From Angustibacter luteus (GTDB lineage: Bacteria; Actinomycetota; Actinomycetes; Actinomycetales; Angustibacteraceae): a stretch of DNA of 64,000 nucleotides. Within the stretch, counting starts at the first letter, position 1. Each line of letters opens with the position of its first letter. A model generated the notes under the pieces. The model was not told where the DNA came from. It made no database searches and saw nothing but the letters and a program-made list of their open reading frames with translations. A program made the position numbers and the translations under genes. Shown piece after piece: positions 49,788-58,778 of this stretch. The stretch is taken from positions 310,001 to 374,000 of the forward strand of contig NZ_BAABFP010000002.1 in the NCBI RefSeq assembly GCF_039541115.1. The letters run 5' to 3'.

Positions 49788-51257
49788 GTGGCCGTCGCGC
49801 TGAGCCCGGAGGTCCCGGCTCGCACCGTCCGCCAGCAGCTGCGCAAGGCCCGCCGGGCGTCGGTCGCCGCGCGACCGGTCACCGAGGTGCTGCAGGACCT
49901 CTACGTGACGGCGTTCGGCATCGTGCTGATCTCGGTGATGGTGGGCCCGCTGGCCCGCGACGCCCTGCAGGACGTCGTCGACCACGGCGGGGCGGGTCAG
50001 GCGCCGCACGCGCTCGTGCCCGCGCTGGGTATCGCGCTCGGCCTGGTGTTCGTGGGCACCGGCGTGCGCGCCCTCAACCTCGTCGGGCCGGTGGTCTGCG
50101 ACCCCGCCCGCGCCACCTGGCTGCTCGCCTCCCCCGTCTCGCGGGCCGGGCTGCTCGGCGCGGCGGCCGGCGCGGCCCTGGCCGGGACGGCCTTCGTCGG
50201 CGCCCTCGGTGGGCTCGCGGTGGGACTGCTGCTCTCGTGGCCGGGGGTGGCCTCGGCGGTGGTCGGCGGTTTCGCGGCGGCGTTGCTGGGGCTGCTCGCG
50301 ATCGGCCTGCAAGGACGGCGCACCGGTGGCCGGTGGATGCGCTGGGGCGGCGACGCGCTGGCGCTGCTGGCCGTCCCCGTCCTGGTCGCCGGGCTGCTCG
50401 GGGTGGACGCGCAGCCGGCGACGCCCAGCGCCCGCACCGCCGGTCTCGTCGCGCTGGCCCTCGGCCTGCTGCTGGTGCTCTGCGCGACCCGGCTGTCTCG
50501 CGTGCTGGCCCGGCTGCGGCGCACCGACATGGTCGCCGGCACCGGGCTGGCCACCGGGCTGCGGGCCACGGTCACCGCGCTCGACGGGTCGTTCGTCGCC
50601 GAGACGCTCCGGCTGCGACGGCTGCTCGAGCGCGGCGTCGTCGGCTCGAAACCCCTGCGCGGCAGTGGCTTCAACGCGCTGGTCGCGGCCGACGTCCGGC
50701 GGGTCTCACGGGCCTCGCGCGGGCCACTGGCTGCGCTCGGCGCCACCACCCTGGCGTGGGCGGCGGAGGACCTGTACGGGCGGCTCGGCAGTGTCGTCGT
50801 CCTGCTCGTGGTGTGCTGGGCCGGCGCGGGCGCCAGCGCCGCGGGCCTGCGCACGGTGACCCGCAGCCGCGGGCTGGCCCGCTCCCTGCCACTGGCCGAC
50901 CAGGACCTGCGCCAGGCCCACCTGGTCGTGCCGGCCCTGGTCGCCGCCGTCGTCGCCGAGGTGGGCTGCCTGCTCACCGGCCGCCCCTCGTGGTGGACCC
51001 TGGTGCTGACGCTGCTCGCCGCGGCCGGCGTGCTGCGCACCGCGGCCGGGCGCCCCGACATCAAGTGGGAGCTGCAGGCCACCTCACCGATGGGGGCGTT
51101 GCCGGTGGGGGCGTTCACCGCGTTCCTGGTCGGGCCGGACGTCGTGGTCGTCGCGGCGCTGCCGTTTCTGGTCGGCGCGACCCCGATGGTCTCGTTGCTG
51201 CTGCCGCTGCTGGCCGTGACCGTGCTGCTGCGCCGAAAGATCAAGCGCCCGTCGTGA
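49788..51257 (+). CDS. polytopic membrane protein, DUF6297-like, ABC permease partner
   Basis: A 489-residue protein with about 12 hydrophobic segments in two groups separated by a basic loop (about 240-310, RRTDMVAGTGLATG). From memory it fits DUF6297, an actinobacterial membrane family found next to ABC ATPases. With the ATPase 10 bases upstream it probably forms an exporter or envelope-maintenance transporter. GTG start with GAGGATCC upstream. Substrate unknown. Confidence 0.8.
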   Translation: MAVALSPEVPARTVRQQLRKARRASVAARPVTEVLQDLYVTAFGIVLISVMVGPLARDALQDVVDHGGAGQAPHALVPALGIALGLVFVGTGVRALNLVGPVVCDPARATWLLASPVSRAGLLGAAAGAALAGTAFVGALGGLAVGLLLSWPGVASAVVGGFAAALLGLLAIGLQGRRTGGRWMRWGGDALALLAVPVLVAGLLGVDAQPATPSARTAGLVALALGLLLVLCATRLSRVLARLRRTDMVAGTGLATGLRATVTALDGSFVAETLRLRRLLERGVVGSKPLRGSGFNALVAADVRRVSRASRGPLAALGATTLAWAAEDLYGRLGSVVVLLVVCWAGAGASAAGLRTVTRSRGLARSLPLADQDLRQAHLVVPALVAAVVAEVGCLLTGRPSWWTLVLTLLAAAGVLRTAAGRPDIKWELQATSPMGALPVGAFTAFLVGPDVVVVAALPFLVGATPMVSLLLPLLAVTVLLRRKIKRPS

Positions 51258-51292
51258 GTTGCCTCGTGCCGGTTTGGGAGTAACGTCCCGCC

Positions 51293-51320
51293 CTGCGGGT
51301 GCCACTGGAGCCACCCGCAG
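51293..51320 (+). terminator. hairpin between DUF6297-like gene and DUF3311 gene
   Basis: A 9-bp stem CTGCGGGTG/CACCCGCAG with a 10-base loop, flanked by CCC and GGG, lies 36 bases past the stop of the membrane-protein gene and 30 bases before the DUF3311 start. It could terminate the ABC transcript or attenuate the DUF3311-mctP transcript. Confidence 0.45.
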
Positions 51321-51349
51321 CAGGGGACCCCTCATCGGAGGCACGCACC

Positions 51350-51622
51350 GTGGCCACACCGGCAGAGCACGAGCCGAACGCACCCAGTCCAGCCCACCGC
51401 AACCTGCCCGTCGGGCTGATCGTCGTGGTCGGCGTCCTGCTGGCCCTGCCCGTCGTAGCGCTGCTCTGGGTAGCGAGCTACGCGAAGGAGACCCCGCGGC
51501 TGTGGGGCTTCCCCTTCTTCTACTGGTACCAGTTCCTCTGGGTGTTCCTGGCGGCGATCTGCACGTCGGTCGCCTACCGGATCGTGCACACCTTCCAGAG
51601 CCGTGAGCGGGGCGACCAGTGA
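51350..51622 (+). CDS. DUF3311 small membrane protein
   Basis: A 90-residue protein with two helices: LPVGLIVVVGVLLALPVVAL and FYWYQFLWVFLAAICTSV, with the typical PRLWGFPFFYWYQ between. DUF3311 proteins pair with a sodium:solute symporter, here mctP, which overlaps it by 4 bases. The GTG at 51350 has GGAGG upstream; an earlier in-frame ATG lies within the hairpin. Confidence 0.9.
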   Translation: MATPAEHEPNAPSPAHRNLPVGLIVVVGVLLALPVVALLWVASYAKETPRLWGFPFFYWYQFLWVFLAAICTSVAYRIVHTFQSRERGDQ

Positions 51623-53289
51623 GCGCCGCGGTGCCGGCGGCGGCCGCGGCGGGCAACACCGACATCAACTGGGTCGCCCTGACCATCGTCATCGTGCTGT
51701 TCTGCCTGGTGACCGTGATGGGTTTCATGGCCGCACGCTGGCGGCGCAAGGACGCCAGCATGGGCAGCCTGCAGGAGTGGGGGCTGGGCGGGCGCAGCTT
51801 CGGCACGTTCATCACGTGGTTCCTGCTCGGTGGTGACCTCTACACGGCGTACACGTTCGTCGCCGTGCCCGCGGCGATGTTCGCCACCGGAGCCGTGACG
51901 GGCTTCTTCGCCGTCCCCTACACGATCATCGTGTACCCGATCATCTTCGTCTTCATGTCCCGCCTGTGGTCGATCTCGCACACCCACGGGTACGTGACGC
52001 CGGCCGACTTCGTGAAGGGTCGCTACGGCTCCCGCGGCCTGTCGCTGGCCGTGGCGCTGACCGGCATCCTGGCGACGATGCCGTACATCGCGCTGCAGCT
52101 GGTGGGCATCCAGGCGGTGCTCGAGGTCATGGGCATCGGCGGGTCGCAGAACGCGCTGGCCCGCGACCTGCCGCTGCTGATCGCCTTCGCGGTGCTCGCC
52201 GCGTACACCTACTCCAGCGGGCTGCGCGCGCCGGCGATGATCGCGTTCGTCAAGGACGGCCTGATCTACCTGGTCATCCTGGTCGCGATCATCTACCTGC
52301 CGCAGCACGTCGGCGGCTGGGGCCACGTCTTCGACTCGGCCCAGGAGAAGATGGCCACCGTCAACCCGGTGACCAAGAAGCCGGTGGGCGCGTTCATCCC
52401 GAACACGCTGCAGTTCTGGCCCTACGCGACCCTCGCGCTGGGCTCGGCGATGGCGCTCTTCATGTACCCGCACTCCATCACGGCCGTGCTGTCGTCCAAG
52501 AACCGCAACGTGATCCGGCGCAACGCCTCGATCCTGCCGGCGTACTCGTTCCTGCTCGGCCTGCTGGCCCTGCTCGGCTTCATCGCCATCGCGGCGGGCA
52601 CCAAGCCGATCGGGCTGGACGGCCTGCCCAACCCGCAGCTCGTCGTCCCGCAGCTGTTCGAGGACGAGTTCCCGTCCTGGTTCGCCGGGATCGCGTTCGC
52701 GGCCATCGCGATCGGCGCGCTCGTGCCGGCGGCGATCATGTCGATCGCAGCGGCGAACCTGTTCACTCGCAACATCTACCGGGACTTCATCAACCCGGAC
52801 GCGACGCACGCGCAGGAGGCCAAGGTCTCCAAGATCGCGTCCCTGCTGGTCAAGGTCGGCGCGCTGCTGTTCGTGTTCACCCTGGACAAGACGCTGGCGC
52901 TGAACTTCCAGCTGCTCGGCGGCGTGTGGATCCTGCAGACGTTCCCGGCCATCGTGTTCGGGCTCTACACCCGCTGGTTCCACCGGTGGGCGCTGCTGGT
53001 CGGCTGGGCCGTGGCCATGGTCTACGGGTCCGTCACGGCGTACCAGCAGATCAACCCCGCGACCCACAAGCACTTCGGGTCGTCGCTGGCCAACATCGAC
53101 GTGATCGGCCAGACCGGCTACATCGCGCTCACCGCCTTCGTGATCAACGTCGTGGTGGCGGCGGTGCTCACCGTCGTCTTCCGGCTGGTGAAGGCACCCG
53201 CCGGCGAGGACGCCACGAAGCCCTCCGACTACAAGGCGGACGCCGGCGACCCGAGCGTGCACGACCTGCCGGAGCTCAGCGAGGCCTGA
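51619..53289 (+). CDS. mctP: sodium:solute symporter, MctP-type monocarboxylate permease
   Basis: A 556-residue SSS-family transporter with 13 helices. MGSLQEWGLGGRSFGTFITW and GYVTPADFVKGRYGS match the family. In rhizobia and actinobacteria the group takes up lactate, pyruvate, acetate or propionate with sodium or protons. DUF3311 is its small accessory. The gene ends at a perfect 23-bp palindrome. Confidence 0.9.
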   Translation: MSAAVPAAAAAGNTDINWVALTIVIVLFCLVTVMGFMAARWRRKDASMGSLQEWGLGGRSFGTFITWFLLGGDLYTAYTFVAVPAAMFATGAVTGFFAVPYTIIVYPIIFVFMSRLWSISHTHGYVTPADFVKGRYGSRGLSLAVALTGILATMPYIALQLVGIQAVLEVMGIGGSQNALARDLPLLIAFAVLAAYTYSSGLRAPAMIAFVKDGLIYLVILVAIIYLPQHVGGWGHVFDSAQEKMATVNPVTKKPVGAFIPNTLQFWPYATLALGSAMALFMYPHSITAVLSSKNRNVIRRNASILPAYSFLLGLLALLGFIAIAAGTKPIGLDGLPNPQLVVPQLFEDEFPSWFAGIAFAAIAIGALVPAAIMSIAAANLFTRNIYRDFINPDATHAQEAKVSKIASLLVKVGALLFVFTLDKTLALNFQLLGGVWILQTFPAIVFGLYTRWFHRWALLVGWAVAMVYGSVTAYQQINPATHKHFGSSLANIDVIGQTGYIALTAFVINVVVAAVLTVVFRLVKAPAGEDATKPSDYKADAGDPSVHDLPELSEA

Positions 53290-53302
53290 CCCCCACCCTC
53301 CC

Positions 53303-53354
53303 CGGTGATCATGCACGTTCGCCCCGTCGCGGGGGCGAACGTGCATGATCACCG
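53303..53354. terminator. full palindromic copy of the recurring motif; bidirectional terminator
   Basis: Two perfect 23-bp arms (53303-53325 and 53332-53354) and a 6-base loop lie between converging mctP and the YihY-like gene. The right arm holds the core GGGCGAACGTGCATGATCAC, also found at 6126 and 54632. Its position suits transcription termination in both directions. Confidence 0.8.
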
Positions 53355-53376
53355 CGGGTTGGCGGGACGGGTGGGG

Positions 53377-54225
53377 TTACGGGGTGCGGTGGCGCAGCAG
53401 GTGGGCCTGGCGGGTGGCGACCCAGCCGACCAGGACCACCAGGTGCAGCACCCACAACCACAGCAGGACGGCGATCGCGCCACCCACCGCGGACTCGCCG
53501 CCGAACGGCGCGCCCAGGTCCAGCGGCAGCGACAGGAACAGCACGAAGCCCTGCAGGAACCCGGACACGAACGCCCCCACGCACAGGCCCCCCACCACGC
53601 AGGTCGTCCAGGGCAGCCGGTCCGGCGCCACCACCCGGAACGTCCAGGCCAGCGGCAGCGCCACGACGAGCCAGTCGACGTTCAGCGCGAGGTAGACGCC
53701 CAGCACCCGCCCGCCCAGCCCCTCGCCGAACAGCTCACTGAGCAGCGGGGTCACCGCCAGCACGGCGAGCAGCAGCACCGGCGCGGCGACCAGCAGCGGC
53801 AGCACGGCAAGGCGCCCGCGCCAGCCGACCAGCCGGTCCCGGGCATCGGCCAGCGCGACGTACGCACGGCGCAGCCCCTCGCCGTACACGGTCGCGGGCA
53901 GCAGCGAGACCAGCACCGCGGTCCAGCCGATGCCCGCACCCAGGCGCAGCGCGCGGCCGGCGACCTGGTCCGCCCCCAGCTCCGACGGCAGGGCGTCGGA
54001 CAGGCTGTCCGCGAACCTGGACAGCGCGTCGCGGCCGAGCACCGCAGCGAGCAGCCGGGCGGCAATCAGCAGCCCCGGCACGAGCGCGATCGCCGCGTAG
54101 AACGTGACCCCCGCCGAGTACAGCATCAGGTCGTGGCCGCGCAGCGCCGCCGTGGTCGAGCGCGGCAGCGCCCGCAGGACGTCACGCCGGGGCAGCTGGT
54201 CTGCCCGCACCGTCGGCGCGCTCAC
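53377..54225 (-). CDS. YihY/BrkB-family membrane protein
   Basis: A 282-residue protein with six helices, of the YihY/virulence factor BrkB type. The opening helix MLYSAGVTFYAAIALVPGLL matches the family's N-terminal motif. Function in bacteria is not settled. It overlaps the hotdog gene by 4 bases and is transcribed after it. Confidence 0.85.
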   Translation of the reverse strand: MSAPTVRADQLPRRDVLRALPRSTTAALRGHDLMLYSAGVTFYAAIALVPGLLIAARLLAAVLGRDALSRFADSLSDALPSELGADQVAGRALRLGAGIGWTAVLVSLLPATVYGEGLRRAYVALADARDRLVGWRGRLAVLPLLVAAPVLLLAVLAVTPLLSELFGEGLGGRVLGVYLALNVDWLVVALPLAWTFRVVAPDRLPWTTCVVGGLCVGAFVSGFLQGFVLFLSLPLDLGAPFGGESAVGGAIAVLLWLWVLHLVVLVGWVATRQAHLLRHRTP

Positions 54226-54587
54226 CCGGGTAGGCGGTCGAGAAACCGCCGGACGTCGACGACGACCCGGGTGACCTGCCCGGTCGCGAGCAGCCGGCCG
54301 TCGCGACCCGTCGCGGTCACGGCGAACCGGCGCAGCCGGCCGTCGGTGTACGTCGGCTCGGCCCGGACCAGCACAGACTCGCCCACCGGGCTGGCTGCCA
54401 GGTGCTCCAGCTCGACCCGGGTGCCGACGCTCGTCGAGCCGTCAGGCAGCGGCTCGGCGGCGTCGCCCGTGACGGCCTCGCACCAGGCGAGCAGCCGAGG
54501 GGTGGCCAGCACGTCGAGAGTGCCGGAGCCGAGCGCGCGGGCGGTGTCGTCGTCCGAGACCTGGAACTGCCGGTGCGCGTCGCTCAC
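54222..54587 (-). CDS. hotdog-fold thioesterase-like protein
   Basis: A 121-residue protein of the FlK-like hotdog group: ARALGSGTLDVLATPRLLAW, SVGTRVELEHLAASPVGESV and the beta strands after it. It would be a small acyl-CoA thioesterase or a binding protein for acyl groups. The active-site set cannot be confirmed by eye. It is followed by the YihY-like gene with a 4-base overlap. Confidence 0.85.
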   Translation of the reverse strand: MSDAHRQFQVSDDDTARALGSGTLDVLATPRLLAWCEAVTGDAAEPLPDGSTSVGTRVELEHLAASPVGESVLVRAEPTYTDGRLRRFAVTATGRDGRLLATGQVTRVVVDVRRFLDRLPG

Positions 54588-54614
54588 CCCGCGACGCTAC
54601 CCCGCGCGGAGCAG

Positions 54615-54653
54615 GCACGTTCGTCCCCGGGGGCGAACGTGCATGATCACCGC
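54615..54653. repeat. copy 3 of the recurring motif, imperfect palindrome
   Basis: The core GGGCGAACGTGCATGATCAC is at 54632-54651. The left arm GCACGTTCGTCCCC (54615-54628) pairs with 54630-54642 except for one extra T. It lies between pilT and the hotdog gene, both on the minus strand. Confidence 0.75.
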
Positions 54654-54678
54654 GGAGGGAGGGGGCGGCCGAACCGGG

Positions 54679-55770
54679 TCAGGCGACCAGGCCGAGGCGA
54701 CGCAGCTCGACGGTGAGGTCGTGCGGGTTGCTCGCGGCGCTCATGGCGTCCTCGAGCGTCACCACCCCGTCGCGGATGAGCGTGGTCAGGTGCTGGTCGA
54801 AGGTCTGCATCCCGTAGAAGCCGCCCTCGGTGATGAGCTCGGTGAGGGTGCTGGTCTTCTCCGGGTCCGCGATGGCGTCGGCGACACGACCGGTGTTGAT
54901 CGCGATCTCCATCGCGACGCAGCGGCCCTGGCCGTCGGCCCGCGGCACCAGCCGCTGGCAGATGATGCCGCGCAGCGAGCCGGCCAGCGCGAGCCGGACC
55001 TGCTTCTGCTCGTGCGGGGGGAAGAAGTCGATGATGCGCGCGATGGTCTCCTGCGCGTTCGTGGTGTGCAGCGTCGACATGACGAAGTGCCCGGTCTCGG
55101 ACGCCGACAGGGCGGCCTTCACGGTCTCGACGTCCCGCATCTCGCCGACCAGGATGACGTCCGGGTCCTGGCGCATCGCGGCGCGCAGGGCGACGGCGAA
55201 GTCCTCGGTGTCCAGCCGGACCTCGCGCTGGTTGATCATCGAGAGCTGGTCGCGGTGCAGGACCTCGATCGGGTCCTCGATGGTCACGATGTGGCACTCG
55301 CGGTGGGTGTTGATGTGGTCCACCATGCCGGCCAGCGTCGTCGTCTTGCCCGAACCCGTGGGGCCGGTGACGAGCACTAGGCCGCGCGGCTCGAGGGACA
55401 GCTGGGCGATCACCGCGGGCACGCTGAGCTCGTCCAGCGGCAGGGCGCCGACCGAGACCCGGCGGAACACCAGGCCGATCGAGCCGCGGGACTTGAACGC
55501 GTTGACCCGGAAGCGGCCGACCCCGGCCAGCGAGTAGGCGAAGTCCGCCTCGTTGGTCCGCTTGAACACCTCGCGCAGGTCGTCGCGCATGACCTCGTCG
55601 GCGATGGCCGCGGTCTGCTCGGGCGTCAGCGCCGGCCCCTGCAGCTTGCGCAGGCGCCCGTCGATGCGCAGGCGCGCCGGAGAACCGACCTTGATGTGCA
55701 GGTCGGAGCCCCGCAGCTCGGAGAGAGCGCGGAGGTACGGCGACACGGAGATCACGGCAGACTCGTCCAC
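54679..55770 (-). CDS. pilT: type IV pilus retraction ATPase PilT
   Basis: A 363-residue hexameric ATPase: PAS-like N-domain (to about 105), Walker A GPTGSGKTTT near 136, the Asp box ECHIVTIEDPIE, Walker B VILVGEMRD near 205, the AIRNLIRE-type region here reading SLRGIICQRL, and HSTLHTTNA as VMSTLHTTNA. It powers pilus retraction. No other pilus gene is in the window. It lies 49 bases after the HD-domain gene on the same strand. Confidence 0.95.
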   Translation of the reverse strand: MDESAVISVSPYLRALSELRGSDLHIKVGSPARLRIDGRLRKLQGPALTPEQTAAIADEVMRDDLREVFKRTNEADFAYSLAGVGRFRVNAFKSRGSIGLVFRRVSVGALPLDELSVPAVIAQLSLEPRGLVLVTGPTGSGKTTTLAGMVDHINTHRECHIVTIEDPIEVLHRDQLSMINQREVRLDTEDFAVALRAAMRQDPDVILVGEMRDVETVKAALSASETGHFVMSTLHTTNAQETIARIIDFFPPHEQKQVRLALAGSLRGIICQRLVPRADGQGRCVAMEIAINTGRVADAIADPEKTSTLTELITEGGFYGMQTFDQHLTTLIRDGVVTLEDAMSAASNPHDLTVELRRLGLVA

Positions 55771-55819
55771 GACTGTCAGATCGGCCCGACCGGCGGGTGA
55801 CTTGAGGACCTGGGGGCCT

Positions 55820-57121
55820 CTACTCCACGCGGGTGACGACCCGGGTCAGCGCCGACACGACCCGAGGGTCGTACTCGTAGGCCAGTCCGAGGTGGATCCG
55901 CTCGAGCGCCTCGCGTCGCCGGCTCTCCGTGCCACCGTCCCCGACGAGGTCGTCGTAGGCGTTCGCGGCCTTGATGATCCGGCTGCCCAGCGGGACGGCG
56001 CGGTCATCGGTCTGGTGGTGACGGCGGTACGGCTCGCACTGGCGCTCGATCATGTCGGCGACGTCGTTCAGCACGCCGGTCCGGCGGACCACGTCGGCCC
56101 CCAGGTCGGCGATCCGGCGCTGCTCCATCGGGGCGGCCATCACGGTCGCCCCGCCGGGGATGGGCTCGCTGAGCGACAGCTGCCCGATGTCGTGCAGCAG
56201 CGCGGCGTACTCCAGGTCGCGCAGCGAGCGCTCGACCATGCCGAGGTCGCGGCCCATGGCCAGCGCCAGCGACGCCACCCGTCGCGAGTGCCCGGTCTCG
56301 GTGTAGCCGCCGAGCTCGGTGACCCGGGACAGCGACCGGATGGTCTGGTTGTAGGTCTCCTGGATCGTGGAGTACCGGCGGAACGCGAACTGGGTGAGCA
56401 GCAGCGGCGCCAGGAACACCGGCACGGCCAGCAGACCCATCGGCTCGGCGGCGAGGGCGATCAGCACCCCACCGCAGCCGATCGCGCTGCCCAGGGCGGA
56501 GTTGAACCGCAGCTCGTCGACCAGGACGGACTTGAGCCGGGCGTTCTCGTCGCCGGCGCGCATGGTGGCGGCCAGGATCGCGTCGAACGCCAACGAGACG
56601 GCCACCGCGAGCAGCATCAGCACCGCCAGGAACGACCGGTTGCCGACCCAGGCGCGACCGGCCTCGGCGACCGAGCCGTGCTCGGTGAACGGGATGACCC
56701 GCCAGATCACGGTGAGCAGCGTGATCGCCAGGAACCGGTGCACCAGCCCGGCCAGCTCCGGCGGCCGACCGGCGAGCAGGTGCGGCAGGATGCCCACGAC
56801 GGTGGCGAGGGCGACGACGGCGATCACGGTCGCCGGGTCCACGGACCCGCCGTGCGAGGGACCGACGTTGGTGGTCAGCACGAACGCCACGGCCGCGGCG
56901 GTGCCGATCGGCGCCGCCTCGCGGTCGCCCGGCAGCCACACCCGCAGCGCCTCCCCCAGCGCGATCGCTGCGGCGAAGACCACCACGACATCGACGTTGT
57001 GCGCGCCGCGCTGGGTCAGGCCGGCCGCGGACGCCCCGACCGCCGCGGCCGCGACCATGGCGGCCAGGCAGCTGAAGGCCCAGGTGAGGGACAGCCGCGG
57101 TCCGTTGGGTCCGAGGGTCAT
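55820..57121 (-). CDS. membrane HD-domain protein, degenerate HD-GYP
   Basis: A 433-residue protein: about eight helices (to 265), then an HD domain with HSRRVASLALAMG and HDIGQLSLSEP (His-Asp near 309-310). The later part reads IERQCEPYRRHHQ where HD-GYP proteins have HHExxDGxGYP, so the GYP signature is lost. It may have no c-di-GMP phosphodiesterase activity and instead sense a ligand. ATG at 57121 overlaps the HD-GYP gene before it (ATGA); the longer frame is antisense. Confidence 0.85.
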   Translation of the reverse strand: MTLGPNGPRLSLTWAFSCLAAMVAAAAVGASAAGLTQRGAHNVDVVVVFAAAIALGEALRVWLPGDREAAPIGTAAAVAFVLTTNVGPSHGGSVDPATVIAVVALATVVGILPHLLAGRPPELAGLVHRFLAITLLTVIWRVIPFTEHGSVAEAGRAWVGNRSFLAVLMLLAVAVSLAFDAILAATMRAGDENARLKSVLVDELRFNSALGSAIGCGGVLIALAAEPMGLLAVPVFLAPLLLTQFAFRRYSTIQETYNQTIRSLSRVTELGGYTETGHSRRVASLALAMGRDLGMVERSLRDLEYAALLHDIGQLSLSEPIPGGATVMAAPMEQRRIADLGADVVRRTGVLNDVADMIERQCEPYRRHHQTDDRAVPLGSRIIKAANAYDDLVGDGGTESRRREALERIHLGLAYEYDPRVVSALTRVVTRVE

Positions 57122-58554
57122 CCGCGCTCCCCCTGGGCCGGCTGGCCGTCCAGGTCCAGCGGGAGCCGACCCTCGACGGCGAAGCCCGGGTCGTCGTGGT
57201 CGCGCGAGTCCGGCGGCTCGGGACCGAACGCCCCGGGGACGTCGAGCCCGGCCAGCCGGGGGTCGGGTGCGTCGGCCTGCGGGTCGGCCGGCACCCACTG
57301 GGTCCGCTGCAGCCCGTCGGTGAGCGCCGCGACGAAGACCGCATCGAACTGTGTGCCGGTGCACTGCCGCAGCTCCTCGACCGCGTCCTCGACGCTGCGA
57401 GCCTGCCGGTAGGAACGGGTCGAGGTCATGGAGTCGAAGGCGTCCGCGACGGCGATGATGCGCGCGAACTCGGGAATCGCCGAACCGGCCAGACCCATCG
57501 GGTAGCCCCGGCCGTCAAGCCGCTCGTGGTGGTGCAGGATCCCCTCGAACGCCTCACCGAGGAACTCGATCTCGCGCACCATCTCGAGACCGCGCACCGG
57601 GTGCCGCGCGATCGTGGCGAACTCCTCGTCGGTGAGGGCACCGGTCTTCTGCAGCACCCGGGTGGGCACCCCCAGCTTGCCGACGTCGTGCAGCATGCCG
57701 GCGAAGTGCAGGGTCGACGTCCGCTGCTGGGACAGGCCCGAGGCCCGGGCGATGATCACGGACGCGCGAGCCACCCGCTCGCTGTGGCCCCGGGTGTAGT
57801 GGTCCTTGGCCTCCACGGCCTGCACGAGGGCGGCCACCGTGCGTTCGTGCGCAGCGTTCTGCTCGGCGTACTGGGCGAAGGCCCAGCGGGCGACGAAGAG
57901 CGGGGCGAGCACCAGGACGGCGGACAGCGGGCCGACGCCGGCGGCCTTCCAGAGCACCACCAGCAGGAGGCCGAACAGGCCGTAGCCGACGTACGCGACG
58001 CCGCCGCTGCGGAGCATGCCGGTCAGCACCTCGCGGAACGGGACGCGGTTGTTCACGCTGACGATGCCCGCGACCAGCACCGCGTTCGCCAGGCACATGA
58101 CGACGTCGGCCAGCACCAGCGGGAGGGCGAGCCGGGTGAGCAGGTCACCGGTCGCGCCCAGCCACGTCTCGGGATCGGTCGTGCCGCCGAGCACCGTGAA
58201 CGCGAGCCCGGCGGACCCGGCCAGCAGCACGTACAGGGCCGTGTTCATCGCCCAGCGGACCGGCGAGACGCGGCGGATCTCCGGCAGCCAGGACGCGATC
58301 CCGACGAGCATGGCGCCCGTGGTGCCGACCAGCACGACCGAGGCCAGCAGCACGATGGAGTTGGTGCCGAGGTCGGTCCGCTCGTAGACGCCACGGACCC
58401 GCGTGACGCTGCTGACCAGGCACAACAGCGCCAGGACGGCGATATCGGCCCAGTGCTCGGGCGGCGAGACCCGCCAGCTGACGGCCAGCGACGCGCAGGC
58501 GAGCAGGACCGACCCACCGACGTACAGTCGGACGCGGGCCTGACTGCGGTCCAC
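57118..58554 (-). CDS. membrane HD-GYP domain protein, probable c-di-GMP phosphodiesterase
   Basis: A 478-residue protein: about seven helices (to 225), then an HD-GYP domain with HSERVARASVI, HDVGKLGVP (near 289) and HHHERLDGRGYP (340-351), complete for a diiron or metal-dependent cyclic-dinucleotide hydrolase. The tail (after 430) is Pro/Asp-rich. It heads the HD-GYP, HD, pilT run, which ties second-messenger turnover to pilus function (inference). GTG start at 58554 with GGGAG at 5 bases. Confidence 0.9.
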   Translation of the reverse strand: MDRSQARVRLYVGGSVLLACASLAVSWRVSPPEHWADIAVLALLCLVSSVTRVRGVYERTDLGTNSIVLLASVVLVGTTGAMLVGIASWLPEIRRVSPVRWAMNTALYVLLAGSAGLAFTVLGGTTDPETWLGATGDLLTRLALPLVLADVVMCLANAVLVAGIVSVNNRVPFREVLTGMLRSGGVAYVGYGLFGLLLVVLWKAAGVGPLSAVLVLAPLFVARWAFAQYAEQNAAHERTVAALVQAVEAKDHYTRGHSERVARASVIIARASGLSQQRTSTLHFAGMLHDVGKLGVPTRVLQKTGALTDEEFATIARHPVRGLEMVREIEFLGEAFEGILHHHERLDGRGYPMGLAGSAIPEFARIIAVADAFDSMTSTRSYRQARSVEDAVEELRQCTGTQFDAVFVAALTDGLQRTQWVPADPQADAPDPRLAGLDVPGAFGPEPPDSRDHDDPGFAVEGRLPLDLDGQPAQGERG

Positions 58555-58629
58555 TTGGCTCCCTCGTGATGGGCCAGAGTGCGTGAGGGAGACCGGCGGC
58601 TGGGGCGAACGAGTCGTTTAGCTCGTCGG

Positions 58630-58701
58630 TCAGCCGTTCATCCAGGTCCAGCCGGGCTGGGAGGAAAGGAACTTCTCGACTGCGGACACGATCTTGCTCA
58701 C
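58630..58701 (-). CDS. 23-residue peptide ORF inside the inverted-repeat element
   Basis: A GTG at 58701 is preceded by AAGGAG at 9 bases and opens 23 codons. The peptide starts MSKIVSAVEKFLSSQ and ends PGWTWMNG. The first 14 residues would form an amphipathic helix; the end holds two Trp. The ORF lies 75 bases upstream of the HD-GYP gene on the same strand. I recognise no family. A signalling or membrane-active peptide is one possibility; the SD is the main evidence for translation. Confidence 0.55.
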   Translation of the reverse strand: MSKIVSAVEKFLSSQPGWTWMNG

Positions 58702-58778
58702 GGGACACCACTCCTTGATCGGGTCGTCACGAGGCCGCTATTCCCCGCGCGCACTCCGCTCCGCTCTGGAAATGGACC

